IMG/VR virus record: IMGVR_UViG_3300009593_000026
Location: 1-49,978 of that record
Source: a virus
Length of the DNA stretch: 49,978 bases
Direction: 5' to 3' (one strand)
The position numbers and the translations under genes are program-made. This document shows, one piece after another, positions 26,001 to 29,980 of the stretch; position 1 is the stretch's first letter; every line of letters begins with the position of its first letter. The notes under the pieces are model-generated. The model had not been told where the DNA came from. It worked only from the letters and a program-made list of their open reading frames with translations, and made no database searches.

Positions 26001-27877
26001 TTACAATTAACAAAAGCAGATGGTTGATATCCAGATCCACCATTATGGATGGTAAATCCAGTAATCTCACCAAATCCAACGTCACAAGACGCTTCTGGAG
26101 CAGGTGGAGCAGCAATAAAGACTTTAGGTGGTTCTGCAGAAGAGTATCCACTTCCAAAACTGGTTATATTGATATCAGTAATCTCTCCGTTGAATATGGT
26201 TGCAACAGCAGTTGCTCCAGTACCACCAGCTGGTTCACCAGCAATATCCTTCCTATTATCAACAATATACACAGATGGAGCATCAGTATAACCTGCACCA
26301 CCAGTTAATAGTTCAATATTAGTAACTCTACCACCAGTAACTGAAACATCAAGTATTTGAGCACCTACAGGGTCAATAATCTTTGCCCTAGGTACTGTTT
26401 CATATCCTTGTCCACCAGATACAACATTAATACCATTAACACGTCCATCTACATCAATAGTTGCAACAACGTTTGCTCTTATAGCATTATCACCAGTTGG
26501 AAGATCCAAATACACTAATGGAGGTGTTGTATACCCTGAACCACTATCTACAACAGTGATAGACCCATCTTGGATGGATCCTGTGTGAAGTGTTGGTTGA
26601 GTAATGGTTGCACCACCAGGATTAACAAAACTGATAGATGGAATCTTATCGTAACCACTTCCAGAACTGTCTACAATGAGTTGTGAGACCCCTTCAATAG
26701 AATCATCAACAATTGCCCTAATTTGAGCAGTCTTGCCTTCAGGATCCACTGGAGGGTCAACTACAACGATAGGAGGGTTGTTAGCAGAGTAACCTTGTCC
26801 TGAAAAGAGTAATCTAGTATCTTTAATACCATTTACTAATGCTTCAGCAGTAGCACCGAATCCTGGACCTTTAGTAGACGCAATACTGATCTTTGGAGCA
26901 AAACTTAGTCTATATCCACTACCACCATTCTTAACAATAACCTTATCTACAACACCTTGTTCAATATCTGCAATAGCAGTAGCACCAGCACCGAACTCAG
27001 GTGCTATCATCTCAATAGATCTGAGATTTATGACTGAATTCTCTGCAACATCATTCTTGAATATTAACTTATCTTCGAAGATAGTAAAATCTTCATAAGG
27101 ACGCTTTTCTACTCTGTCTACAACAACTATAGTTGAAACAGTTGATAATGGAGTATATTTGTTATTATTGTTCGTTAAATTAAATTCTTTAGAATCACCA
27201 CTAACAGTAATAGTGTCTATAGAACGTACTGGGATGCTTGTGTAACCAATAAGGTACCGAATAGTATTAATAGCACCTGTAAGTTCTCCTGTAGGGGGAG
27301 CAGGAGGGTTCTGAAGACGTATCTTATCACCTTCGATAAAATAGTCGATATTTGGGAATAAAAATTCGTTATTTACAACAACTAAGAGATGATCAGCAGT
27401 TTGTGGTGAAACTGGCTTACCTAAAAGTCTAAGATTAAATAAAGTCTGACTACTATCAAATTGTGAAGATATTGGTTCAAATTCTTGTATCTTACGATCA
27501 AATTCTGCCTTATTAACACCAGGAGTGAATACAATGTCAGGAGAATGAGTAACAGACTCGTAATAAATTACCTCATTATCAATTTGTACCGTACCATCTT
27601 TCTCTAAGAAATAATTAACGTTCTCAGCAACAATATCCTTTTGAGTAGGATCAACCTTCTCCAACACAGCAGATTGTGAAGATAGGAAATTAGGATCAAA
27701 CTCTCCAGAACCTATATCAGTGTATCTTAAGATATTATTCAGTATGTCATACGGACGACCTGATTTCTCTTGAGATCTATAGTATTCTGAAAGAAGATTG
27801 ACAAATTGTTCGTTATCTTCTCTTATGAATGCAGGTATCTGGTCCTGCACCCTATTTGAGACGGTAATAGCCTTCAT
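2087..27877 (-). CDS. Giant 8596-residue baseplate-associated mosaic protein
   Basis: One uninterrupted frame of 8596 codons directly follows gp6. T4-like cyanophages often carry large VrlC-type virion proteins here, and this may be an extreme counterpart. Approximate residues: 1-220 N-terminal domain (MKAITVSNRVQDQIPAFIRE); 300-630, 1125-1350, 3010-3260 and 8385-8440 GGSGY beta repeats; 1430-1475 YHYH domain (FDGNPIYGPYGY); 1605-1630 EF-hand/dockerin-like loop DTNRDGVINNLED; 1850-2225 beta-propeller-like repeats; 2250-2435 and 4350-4530 LamG-like folds; 3910-5175 six alpha-helical repeats; 5025-5065 glycine-rich hinge; 5205-7400 array of 21 C-D-H-YPR repeats; 7550-7650 a seventh helical repeat; 8485-8590 Ig-like domain. 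No frameshift or stop interrupts it. No clear Shine-Dalgarno sequence precedes the ATG. It is likely a long host-contact or baseplate-decorating fibre; adhesion is inferred from the LamG and Ig folds. Confidence 0.9.
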   Translation of the reverse strand: MKAITVSNRVQDQIPAFIREDNEQFVNLLSEYYRSQEKSGRPYDILNNILRYTDIGSGEFDPNFLSSQSAVLEKVDPTQKDIVAENVNYFLEKDGTVQIDNEVIYYESVTHSPDIVFTPGVNKAEFDRKIQEFEPISSQFDSSQTLFNLRLLGKPVSPQTADHLLVVVNNEFLFPNIDYFIEGDKIRLQNPPAPPTGELTGAINTIRYLIGYTSIPVRSIDTITVSGDSKEFNLTNNNNKYTPLSTVSTIVVVDRVEKRPYEDFTIFEDKLIFKNDVAENSVINLRSIEMIAPEFGAGATAIADIEQGVVDKVIVKNGGSGYRLSFAPKISIASTKGPGFGATAEALVNGIKDTRLLFSGQGYSANNPPIVVVDPPVDPEGKTAQIRAIVDDSIEGVSQLIVDSSGSGYDKIPSISFVNPGGATITQPTLHTGSIQDGSITVVDSGSGYTTPPLVYLDLPTGDNAIRANVVATIDVDGRVNGINVVSGGQGYETVPRAKIIDPVGAQILDVSVTGGRVTNIELLTGGAGYTDAPSVYIVDNRKDIAGEPAGGTGATAVATIFNGEITDINITSFGSGYSSAEPPKVFIAAPPAPEASCDVGFGEITGFTIHNGGSGYQPSAFVNCKRGVSSVSSFDQKGNQVYSKEADTVQSSHEVGSTIHNLDTLFAKELYRRYVNQYLPNAEIDYEKVNAPQIIKTISDFYASKGTKISTQYLFKMLFSENVDVSYPKDEVIKPSAASWNVDTVLRAELMSGDPADLLDAQLIQYVDQVDINVKGASALIENVISINTGVGTIYELAISEETLQGSFTIPYKTTLVESLDATESIITVDSTIGWPERNGTILIDDNEEVQYKEKTLNQFIECTRSENGVVEDWDAGTTIYSQIFVYVNRGLPNEIKMRVLGIADAKSTVLTNTGSYYLPGDKLNVASLGSTSVDQRITSWLYNVKKLINVTGIVPGGLNNQTATVTCSNKHGLLVGDTVTIYGANPTVFNGTFLVTSRISDFIFEYNIPAPADASPQGNILLSVDLNKGKSPEEGISIAIRDFTTNVQNTFFNNTYAYIASSGIPNYEVGPFVGSALLPGNQRKLIRIPRVINTISKREDTDFGPIGAWVNGVSAWSYKSETKIKYGGVIGINITNVGQGYDAANPPIIEISGGNGTGATASVVVNGQLSEIDVSAGGTGYTSSPLVSIVGGGGFGATATAVITNGIVSKILVENPGQGYTSQPDVSISGGNGTGATATARVRGPIQSVSVDSAGSSYTESPTIKLNSGEGAVAQAIIINGRIVSIAIIAAGKGYTTAPEIVINGDGYGAVAKASIGTVGEDRGKVIGVTVVNRGIGYTTGLTTVRLEAVGEMAEFTANVFEWTRNLQDELGQSFDTARGYVFAGYNTQYGGEYAHLSDPKQLRYVLGDNVFKNQATQQLQELSTGWQHSPILGWAFDGNPIYGPYGYIDATDQSSGIRRIRSSYRIKPILIYDLATNPNPVRLDGPLLSDYPAGSFIEDFEYTFQYGDLDQYNGRFCKTPQFPEGVYAYFISIDASDAGNPVFPYIAGPQLYSKADEWNYSQDAVQTNIPDDVVRFRDPYEDVDIDIERQPNQDTDILVTELGEELIFEIEDTNRDGVINNLEDTTPINIAEEPVLQLFDYYPRVSTRSEVDIDIETTTKFEDAQVDGFVVENPGISYKVGDKLYFDNTDTQGFGASAKVNSVKGLDVAGYSSYMTNDVPYGQITTATEHELRANDEIIVKSTPVLDDTNKTLKVKVIAGVEQLNITQEGVGYSSELPPTYELISTIGQDFKLTLERTEAGAVKKANIINSGSGYDSTNPPKIRVSHPQRYKKANYFLSFLNEATGTVSINDVQVADDRTIYVAAERNLADGDTCGILAKFNSDGRLLWQRTLVPTVPSGPKSLRWKSLYVENSNPHNIYVIGETVTNITNITYNPDIVVAKYTSGFDNANNPDGILQWQRDIAGISGATRRDYATTISLDQDGRTMIGGYTDANSLQPDDMWVALLDLDGSMMEKRKIASTDVSEHLHQIKWKSKDTFLFCGVSEPDNTSDIIIGETYYDTATIEVVWSKKITNASYKFKNPTFTIDEYGAVHVTATAEDTNGKDYGVLYTKFDDGDFTEAEQSRIFVPTGTYNAVHNGGVEFDIFGNVDVSCSVERAFNQVESTTLKIGWNTGTVITASTATETDGIGFKAIAVSNDSSGDTIVVGNKVEADQLAIFNWNTADNLADDTYNDTLATGTNKQWYATGNAVIDDTKKYDGASSVKLDASNAMTMLYGSDVATSYTVEAFWALSTAQYTAANTKPEFFTVTDAIGNTVKAGLDADQTSPNYGKTWIDITGTTTFSTAANYLAIFNNEEFIHVALVKDRVGVGDYKYRVYVNGIETQVLTSTTVDINLKDVTIGSNSTPNATNNWIGWIDNLVVSPTAKYDDTFTSALVTGTNSIAQGFVYKIDKDKTALGSFNLNDVETGHTFNIASESNYTFNTQNVAMNPWILGPAGIQILDYGDVISTHQPGIFTVSSTDQSFGNRTATIPTPGGKKLLLTTTVVPKFYFRDAKYQLIDLVKTINFNQDATFTKGAILQQYSVIGGNDVVSGYGTIVEVGTQSCKIGKIAGSFDTTKLVKSTANDVNDLEWNFTEQKTDPIWATNFVYAQEDIVYNDKKLYQCTSPGTSGTIAPTHTTGIVSDGAVSWAYLSASGIYEVDLANTSYSGSTLGAFASWKEFSAEDYTIKIEEIYQDSSFIKGDTIDADAVNLQFAVDATGKIATFTGLTGVKKISLIAQLNKDVIPSGSLVNTDLVYCSASSRHNFVENEIIFTENFATNDYNGSFFVEEVFNSRDFSFRMRGTAVQDPTFAGSGNSVSNVNIYAKHPKFLFVRGHQYIFDLDDESNLGYFLSFSRDNQYKLEYPFINIIREGTPGFTDDDSPTPLVKFVINEDVTNISYYFDPSRTGADSPVGEGSFIDVIKSPYDGTFRVTSVTDAGKKFAFRLLNEPEKTNAPVGNNEFGNARSSYSTTSVKAIGPISDIKLVNAGGFYQRLPIVTDIASNREIEKVRITNGGTEYVNGVYYNVPIDGDGEGATCNITVQDDGDFEGVITDVVLTSAGKGYKTASIDVDAIPGILGPLLAGSGAVLDVVIPDEGSGASVFLQGKSIGKIKKLKNNEFGFGYSHDYTLRPEITFPVNLQLFNTALLAQIKITDPGAGYTSVPAVVIEGGGGSGAKAEAIVKNNRLSEVIIKDPGSGYSSEPSVTLKSEFNYVVNVDLGYLQFNFPHGITTGAEVQLRAEDLGSTVGILPKPSSAGLVSLNSNQTYYAIAGEANSLESDQLRISLTKLDAESGSYITFLTQGEGRQVLLTEVFGGKATAIVETSRFLAGELVYQGTSLELASATGYVSTNEGWQIGPRILKLENYDGVWRSGERVTGEVSRASGLIDNLSIATGTLNIASLTNTPGQFIDDVGKPSEIVQKIQDSYFYQNFSYVIKSQTPINQWRKPVLETNHPVGFNLFGELAITGGKDISGRKVVSDLIKEVNINSFTNINQITSFANAQPIYTQFNNTEVLFRQKRLTNSEEILTSIVKKIDNISDDFDGIKTQFPLNVEGSSITAADNQMFILINGVAQSPGTAFSTAGPSVVFTEAPKAPSRIKFREAVYAQKVITRMTFSSIGGIFPLLGNTVRGLVSEATATCIDSGVDYIDVIDIQGTFQLNESIMGSQTGFNSTLGDISPLTSKTIYEQGERITNLAGNFAIIEENNLQDGVITNELVLSRTSGTAKYETGEFNIKFNDIIYSARSKIAATITSIAPYQDDISNQIIDQVDLSPSSSFFGLVFQRVPSITFPNKILDNISETVINPVELYDPETANNQDFLDFERVRNQEIRYDNLTGTDFAAGSDIRLKKIYFGNSSLRRTHDVRLNDASNALQRNARFIAEEAVGAMLDFYPSFQINTGRNADCEDDIVDAINMMAWQLEFDGNSEVWDIANTYVQGNTVYHVDGAESQTVWAMNKARDLALQCIRMEDIDTSFTTLQQWRDLTVTGEYSVTDNSHADARALLLANKWYIAHEALYYAKQQNPGYTVSGGDSHCLSDIVDVVEAIAYNTAVGGNDFVWEATDRILHYGTVTGDIDTMVDAFTKARDIAINVQRNVVYAKQDTSHGWTQFTDSGITADGASPACQAPAATITTLANILINALGTTASPGTRAAFQAGTTKTEPSTALMANPSTTACVNVTSAITNYFAIITDSLQDPTGAAPGTYPWSISNVTRVAPPYSFSDSETLKSIKHAYKDKSSGGFFVFGEIVKGITSGSTAEIIGSNAGNKWIYSKQPSGAFNDGEYITNSLLVNTNVTVDNLDYAAGAGSLEFNGSAYLTHPSTEKVAFGDGSIPDGNFTIELWVKATGVSGNQTLLDFRTSTGDTSSAYLIMVNNTVRWNTGNVDRITSSANLAANTWTHIAIVRNSGATNMYVGGTKQTTTYTDNTNYGNMPVKIGANAANAQAFTGNMENLMIKLGSTAVDYTSDFTPSGTYDDTDINLKFGFNGEAPIPIIKGEIYATFQQTITSTATAEGVELWRDEIMTEGVDLSRDDYVDCADIIDKNKYWIAEEAVGRMKAMYPDFVIPGDTGTSDQGTQTCLRDTYEYIIPAIVNDLRYGGNFNSIVAARGYLANQEGQLAHVNGELLQSIYAWREVGKLCNTVITANADDLTGEHTTRIRIPNYFSSPAAAGIQTFITDLVDSLLLVLGPTGNRFRDGADLLYFNRKCIADEVAFWLEEQYNVTINFIQEDKFDIPGGTPGRDKCVRDLRDHIIPAIAGDLLTGGNANVQGIIDQYLDSTGKIIQVEEELLPMLDAIGYSKMLMEKALQNALVGRSENLANLAGTTAQTIDDFFQFQYTDFTAFRKDQATESTFLHDPQIYAGSQRALDAADMLETNKRAIAGEAVDLMLKCSAFKHYHFSVKGGKNHCEDDIVDVIEAIIHDLRFNSNSATYDAAMLYLNTENGLKHVTDETEETAFAMKMARDMSALAIQNKLGFNPYPDYSAGGGAGGGQGGGGGFGGGGGGQGGNQGGGGAARGDYDNNESGNKAYNAADEIRNNLRFIASTAVGRGVSQYPSLGFGGYGYQSCVDDCVDILEALIFNLSHGGNNKMWYATEFYVTDANAVQHINGQPNEVKYVFEQARDIAIQVMRQQLVATNGYTEGDPVYDDEITIDQQTASGQHTPTAATYDPATGDLVLTLGASHNVTTNDTIRINTNSLVFTCDQDDHQTQHTYPRISDPAAVALLPVTNVSGNDITVNVGITERVNFDAKDSTYDPETGLLTLDIGSHSLREGQTLKILQDELNYRCSQDNYRSIHKYPRATDPAVDKALDIVSVGTTHHTATWADFNPVTGMLNVTVPNHGFKNGDKIRLANDSMTFTCDMDEHYSKKTYPRLSDPASGRFLPISNVTKNTFDMSIGKTPIKYFTPSQANYDPETGGLELILGVHGLTTGTHIKLAPNSLTFTCKEDDDATFHTYPRAQTTTVTPSDASYNPVNGHLTVTVANHGFKVGEMVHVEKNGIVMTCDMDGNASEHPYPRQDDPANNSWMRIEAVSTNTFTFKVGESPKVSFTPTAVDYTPTTGDMKMTIGNHSLTAGTALKIAEGGITFTCAQDSHQTLHPYPRNTTYTVSDINNGSYDPETGIMTVTTAANHGLQDGDKVKFADGAITFTCSMDGNGSNHPYPRSTDPASGKWLEIDVTGNTTFTVNVGKTPTVGFAPTMVDYNPTTGLMTLTIGQGHNLSVGQSVRFSQNSLTFKCAFDNYATDHSYPRASGQGGATQDDPFYDTACAITQTTADTITVQVLSSQPSTNTTAHTWQAPTKLTPTGASYNPSTGVMSLTVTGHGMVNGDHIKVDDNFVTFTCGQDSDQTNHSYPRPKDPVSNKFIPITYIDANTFSIQVLENVPSTNTTTHNFVSAVANSIERCVVRAGGIYTHAYVSSTAGSLTAKKDQTYDSSVNIKYEGTPMTAASGTTYSGTTGILEVTTSANHGLVVGDYVKLRDGAVTFTCLEDSNSSNHPYPRATDPISDKWIRVMTVPNATTFSVQVLDAIPSSNTTTHTFVSGLSNGIIKKDDTITVNVGISSNTTAHIFKEAVPACITTGGNYTHTFVRAETNCIIKSKDPVYGNSLEITGTTATSITLNVLPVVPSTNVTQHTFISATNNCVTTGGNYSHKFISAEKDGVELESGSVTVNVGTTPAVFYSVGDANYDGETGDMMIKVGAHKLIDGTTIKIADEALTFTCDMDSHASEHVYPRLTDPARNTALKIKESSSNSHTITGATYTPTSGVLTATINNHGFQSKRTISPTFAKFDPATGDLEVYSADNRLAVGDSVMIDDGAITFRCSKDQYSSTHPYPRSTDPASGTYLIVKKASRNRFTVNVGSNALGGAISDQSIHVFEAANGNSIHVAPTLVKFDLNSITFNCTKDSNATNHTYPRADDPEAGHWLEVLSTPDANTFTCNVGIAGGGNFAHTFVGATAGGLKEQTGWVTVNVGATPSTGHTVSTANFNAITGTMVLGIGNHYFNKHDNIRISPDSLTFTCGLDSNQTNHTYPRANTVVTQPTAASYDPETGYMLLTLNNHGYSNGDFVKFELNAFTFTCTMDNNGSSHTYPRATDPTYGKWLPVEDVQANTFKVQVGKTPTTGFEPISVSYNPTSGVMEMEIGEHEFTTDHKIRISANSLTFRCAQDNYQTDHTYPRLGDPTYQTSVPIIATTPTTISVQVLASQPSTNTTTHQFVQQVGKTPTDINYNPITGVMTVTIANHGYNDGDMIKIAENSLTFTCDKDSHASDHVYPRRTDPFWDKWMVIDTVTQDTFNVKVLETAPSTNTSTHIFKSCTANCITRSAIRGGGIYTHTNTGIASGGMIHKKDPFYQRGINIDQVGYTTHTVTNAKYNPNTGVMNLTIPNHGFTTSLQKTVTGATYDVTTSMLRITSAAHGMKNGDRVRIADNSITFTCAQDGNATNHSYPRPSDPASQRFLVVTNASTNTFEVNVGNFFGRGPISNQTAHTFVSATTGGLEVARDSIKMAENSITFTCARDDNETLHSYPRENDPSYDEYLPISNVGTNDFDVYVGHANLDKTVHQFVSATSNGIHHLDGTITINVGISSNTTTHNFVNQQTTWTPSSAAYNPTTGVITLTVNNHKFYEGEYIYLADNAVTFRCDQDGQASDHAYPRSTDPASGRMLRISNVTTNTFDVKVLDVTPSTNTTTHVFQSAAANSITKPQVLGGGVYEHKYVSSKGMAVRSGGLYTHVFEGPTKKTVTNASYLPATGIMTVTVPDHGWSNGDGIILDDYSLVFTCLEDSNNTEHPYPRPTDPFSNRVMTISNVTTDTFTVQVLASAPSTNTTTHTFVSATTHGIRRAAVHTGGAYAHTFISSQSNAVTSFTGGGAARCSNEASAITTLMNIPINLFGSGVSNPDAYIGGITRTLPGEWPLTGERAAIRDLTITYDSAGNGECAVVGSQIMQLFNYPINVIDTAAQGNGNWFTNQSVFRQAPLQNNTLQSGGGICYNVVSASNTLADMINMTLGRAPEMYRQAARLIWFNDQYIDRESYYKTMQNYGGYTGDESFATNIRKALIYDLITDGNIKTLELVNSWFDAEGNFIAFPNIFRTYLLYHTAAVKDMTLKVLQQKADNPGPYNQEVPYENRELRPTETAQHKVWQLFHLIEVALERSTLPTAYLKFQFNVGTMVNTDGSIDAPNGHLFQAYDRVTYTVLGSAIAELDRQVYFIHPDTTENLIWISEYIDGDKIELLSPGTAGQVHTLSVVDETGIHRTPSTFGERNVPTPISGGIQPADIFFGDTTGAYAEVIRIQDNWAKVLYNVIYLPLTVTSDPEVFVNGEEVVKTGATGNKGTILATDNSTYIKLVLTGGNIVQGDNIEGLTSGAQGTVSDATHKRILVNFRMGEFIATDLLFSKQDSGRANALIVRNNDGALLDNQSGRVTFDIETVTGNYGVGDVIYGSVTDQIIEVEAFNVMPGFGEYIHSTEITRFEYASLITDFGVDDTFKVGDVLQLQNAGQSVGHTFVVTEHDADNKYVYLANEEGRFSAIGDDLTVIAGDVAYQLAKIPSGSNFPSVYTSAISSVVITATTAYGRIERIEQVGLRAILHLGDTAGTFLKNSQIIGDYGFRGACSVAKTLRGRVRRYFRGFDGETKDFKLTTENGTAYFPDPAGHMMIFVNGILQPPGGNNAFTAFSDNIQFTEAPAINSTFHGVYVGKLRQLDDISFDFDSLRNSFNLKLGGVFYSLTLTEGVQSNTIRPENNIVCQLNGVVQEPGIGFELVGSRIIFSEVPRAGSTFVAFSYIGSDVDVIAATVVPPIETGDKLAIEGEEFEREVALIESSNSLITFEYTGSVRGRNAQALANIERGRIIEAILTNSGDGYTSRPQVDVISSSGFGGKIKALVGLARIDVKNAGQGYVLPSVDVHTTVDETFLGPTGAGVNGGIDIYDPNYIPQGESEAQGESYITIESQPVNTTVNQGQTASFTVIASTTPAGGVINYQWQKKDYGTNEWININGATSPTYTTPATTQGDGGDEFRVGLTSLGATPTLSQSSILTINIGSTTVDNFTPDQIFDDN
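4925..5230 (-). repeat. Seventh copy of the alpha-helical repeat, isolated
   Basis: Residues about 7551-7650 of the giant protein (RLIWFNDQYIDRESYY...IRKALIYDLITDGNIKT) match the pattern of the six helical repeats coded at 12345-16160: an initial N.ryIa.Ea helix, a D(I/L).....I..DL..GGN core and a final A.KDM.LKVLQ helix. This copy lies on the far side of the YPR array. It is preceded by three segments of the type C..V.S....L..I (CSNEASAITTLMNI, CAVVGSQIMQLFNY, CYNVVSASNTLADM). A similar segment follows the second helical copy. Confidence 0.65.
5670..12265 (-). repeat. Array of 21 in-frame C-D-H-YPR protein repeats
   Basis: By reading, there are 21 units averaging about 104 residues (about 314 bases). 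Each has the core F.C..D.....H.YPR, for example FTCDMDGNASEHPYPR. In most units it is preceded by a YDP.TG.M.LTI..HG...GD.I strand pattern and followed by DP......L.I..V....F.V.VG. Unit edges carry a looser GG.YTH.FVSA segment. The Cys, Asp, His and YPR positions are almost invariant (one unit has Lys for His: HYSKKTYPR), while loops and lengths vary. All units stay in frame. The strict C..D.....H spacing suggests a metal site or a structural knot; this is inference. Confidence 0.9.
12345..16160 (-). repeat. Six alpha-helical repeats of about 100-115 residues, with a LamG-like insert
   Basis: Six related helical modules are coded at about 16150-15845, 15750-15460, 14150-13810, 13660-13320, 13155-12830 and 12660-12350. 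The shared pattern is N.R.IA.EAV, a Cys-Asp-D(I/C)VD or C.RD segment, AI..DL..GGN, then a helix such as MARDMSALAIQ. A LamG-like domain (about 14830-14290) sits between copies two and three. The modules look like a helical scaffold that has received beta-rich inserts. Confidence 0.75.
12695..12800 (-). repeat. Glycine-rich hinge in the giant protein
   Basis: Residues about 5026-5060 are mostly Gly with some Gln and Asn (GGGFGGGGGGQGGNQGGGG). They lie between helical repeats five and six. The DNA is a run of CCACC and CCGCC triplets, more GC-rich than its surroundings. The segment is probably a flexible linker that separates two arms of the fibre. Confidence 0.85.
23830..24480 (-). repeat. GQGY/GATA glycine-rich beta repeats, second block
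   Basis: Residues about 1130-1350 hold at least six short repeats of the form V...GQGYT..P.V.I.GG.G.GATA.A.V.NG.I, for example ISGGNGTGATATARV. This repeat type is common in virion proteins of marine T4-like phages. It probably forms a regular beta structure along the fibre shaft. Confidence 0.8.
25985..26965 (-). repeat. GGSGY beta repeats, first block
   Basis: Residues about 305-630 hold eight or so copies of a ..V.NGGSGY...P.V.I pattern (GGSGYRLSFAPKISI, GSGYDKIPSISFV, GSGYTTPPLVYLD, GGAGYTDAPSVYI). Shorter or single copies recur at residues about 3010-3260 and 8385-8440, and in the separate 1253-residue protein. Confidence 0.8.
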
Positions 27878-27904
27878 CTGCTGTTATTCTGCTATTTTAT
27901 TGTC

Positions 27905-29980
27905 TTAGAAACAAGAATTAAATTCTGGGATCTCAAAGACAGTGGTTGGGTAATCAATGATATTTATTGAGCTTCCATCGAAGTTAATAGCGTTGAAATC
28001 GAACGGATCGAAGGTTGGAACGTTAGTTCCATCAATTGTGTAGTCGATGGTTTGTACAGTTGGGTTAAAGATCGTAGGATCTAAACCTGTACCGACGTTA
28101 ATATTGCCAGAAGCAGGGATAACTGTAACAGGAACCCTGTTAGTACCATCAGGAGTACTAGCAATGTCAACAGGTCCAACACAGACCTGTCCACTCTTAT
28201 AATCAACGGTTCCTACATTCTTTTTAAGAGTAACTTCAGTTTCATCAACTTTAGTTACCATAATTAGAGTTCCGTAACCGTCATCTCTTATATTTACGGG
28301 TAATAATGCTGTAGTATCATTTGTAAGTAAACTTGTTGATGATATCTGGTTAGCATTAACACCACCCTGTATATTTAACAGTCCTTCCGTATAACCTGTG
28401 GAATAGAAGGTACCTGTCTTCACTGAGGAGTATTTTGGTACACAAGTACCATCTCCAGAACCTTTATTTCCACCTGAAAGGTCATTTGGATTTGCTATTT
28501 CATTATTAAAGTCAATACACTGTGTAAATGTTTGACCAAAATTGAATCCCTCAATGTTCATACCTAATGACATATGAGTGATATTTCCACTGATCGAAGG
28601 ATCAGAGGAATCTATCATCGATTGGTAAGCACTGAGGTCAATGCGACCATTGAATCTAGTAGATTCTGCTTGACTATTGTATTGATCGACAGCTCCCAAA
28701 ACTTTAGACGCAACTTCATTATTTGAGAGTGTAGTTTTATTACCGTCAAAGAACGCCCAAGTTTTTGGTCTAATGTATAGGGTAATTGGATCGACAATAA
28801 CAGGTTCGATTGCTGCAATCGAGTATTTAAGCAGATTGTTCTTGATTCTCTTCTTGGTTGTTGTATTAAGTAAGGCACCTGATTTCGTACGAATGGATAT
28901 GTAGACTTTTCCGTAAACTGGTGGACTTAAACGTTCACCACCGTAAGCAGTAACGGATTTTGCCTGTGGATATACTTTTTTAGTAATAAATTCATAGTCA
29001 GATTCAGTTACTGCTCTGTTTTGACTATTAAACGCTCTAGGAGCGTTGAATTTTATACTTAAGGTAGTTTCTACGTCTTCACCATCCTGAGCACCGTCTA
29101 TGGTCACCAGAGAGATATTAGACGAAGATACAAAGCGACCTTCTGAGTCTATCACACGACCAATGAAACTAAATTGCTTACATCCGTTAGCTTTTGTTCC
29201 TTCAGTACGTACATACTTTAATTTAATGACTTCACCCGCAATTAACTGACGACAGATAACTCCATCACCAAAAACTACGCTATAACGTTGATCATCAGTC
29301 TCCTCAAGGAAGTATCCACGAGTAGTACCATCAACATCAACAATATTTTGTACCAAATTATATGTATCAATCTCTTCAGACTGTGCATTGGGTGAAATAG
29401 AGACCGATAAAAGGTCTGTATCTACCTGATCAGCAGGAATTAAGTAATCTCGCTTCTTAACATCGTCAACAGTGTACTGATACTCTATAGTGTTACCTTG
29501 ATTGATAACCACCTTACTAAAAACAGCAATACCATTAGTTTGATCAACTGATGCTTGTAAAGCTGATGGTAAAGTAAATGTAAATCCTTGTCCACTTACA
29601 GAAGATACAAAAACATCACCAGCTTGTAAAGTTACTGTACTAGGATAGGTTGTACCAGATCCAACAGTTTCTGTTTGTATAGCAAATCGTACACAAGCTT
29701 TTGGTGCTTTAATAGATCTAGGTGTATAATTTAATTGCTTTGCAATCTTTACAACATTATCTCTAATAGTTGCAGACTCTAGAAATGCCTCATTCATCGC
29801 CATATTAGCGTTGAAAGAAGCGTAGTATGTGTTATATGATAAAACGTCAAGTAAATATGATGCTGCAGATCCGTCAAAATCATAATCTGTGAACTCATCT
29901 CTAGTTCTCAGGTACGATCTAATGGATTCACGTATCTCCGTAAAGTCTAAAGACGTTAAATTTGATGGTATTGCTGCCAT
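27905..29980 (-). CDS. 6: Baseplate wedge protein gp6
   Basis: This 691-residue protein resembles T4 gp6, the wedge subunit that joins into an inner ring and holds the baseplate together (T4 gp6 is about 660 residues). The N-terminus (LDFTEIRESIRSYLRTRDEFTDYDFDGSAASYLLDVLSYNT) and the following NANMAMNEAFLESATIRDNVVKIAKQLNYTPRS are hallmark gp6 and baseplate-J-type sequence. The gene follows gp25 with a one-base TAATG overlap, the gene pair usual in T4-like phages, and precedes the giant gene by 27 bases. The C-terminal half is beta-rich. The assignment is firm from sequence pattern and context. Confidence 0.93.
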   Translation of the reverse strand: MAAIPSNLTSLDFTEIRESIRSYLRTRDEFTDYDFDGSAASYLLDVLSYNTYYASFNANMAMNEAFLESATIRDNVVKIAKQLNYTPRSIKAPKACVRFAIQTETVGSGTTYPSTVTLQAGDVFVSSVSGQGFTFTLPSALQASVDQTNGIAVFSKVVINQGNTIEYQYTVDDVKKRDYLIPADQVDTDLLSVSISPNAQSEEIDTYNLVQNIVDVDGTTRGYFLEETDDQRYSVVFGDGVICRQLIAGEVIKLKYVRTEGTKANGCKQFSFIGRVIDSEGRFVSSSNISLVTIDGAQDGEDVETTLSIKFNAPRAFNSQNRAVTESDYEFITKKVYPQAKSVTAYGGERLSPPVYGKVYISIRTKSGALLNTTTKKRIKNNLLKYSIAAIEPVIVDPITLYIRPKTWAFFDGNKTTLSNNEVASKVLGAVDQYNSQAESTRFNGRIDLSAYQSMIDSSDPSISGNITHMSLGMNIEGFNFGQTFTQCIDFNNEIANPNDLSGGNKGSGDGTCVPKYSSVKTGTFYSTGYTEGLLNIQGGVNANQISSTSLLTNDTTALLPVNIRDDGYGTLIMVTKVDETEVTLKKNVGTVDYKSGQVCVGPVDIASTPDGTNRVPVTVIPASGNINVGTGLDPTIFNPTVQTIDYTIDGTNVPTFDPFDFNAINFDGSSINIIDYPTTVFEIPEFNSCF

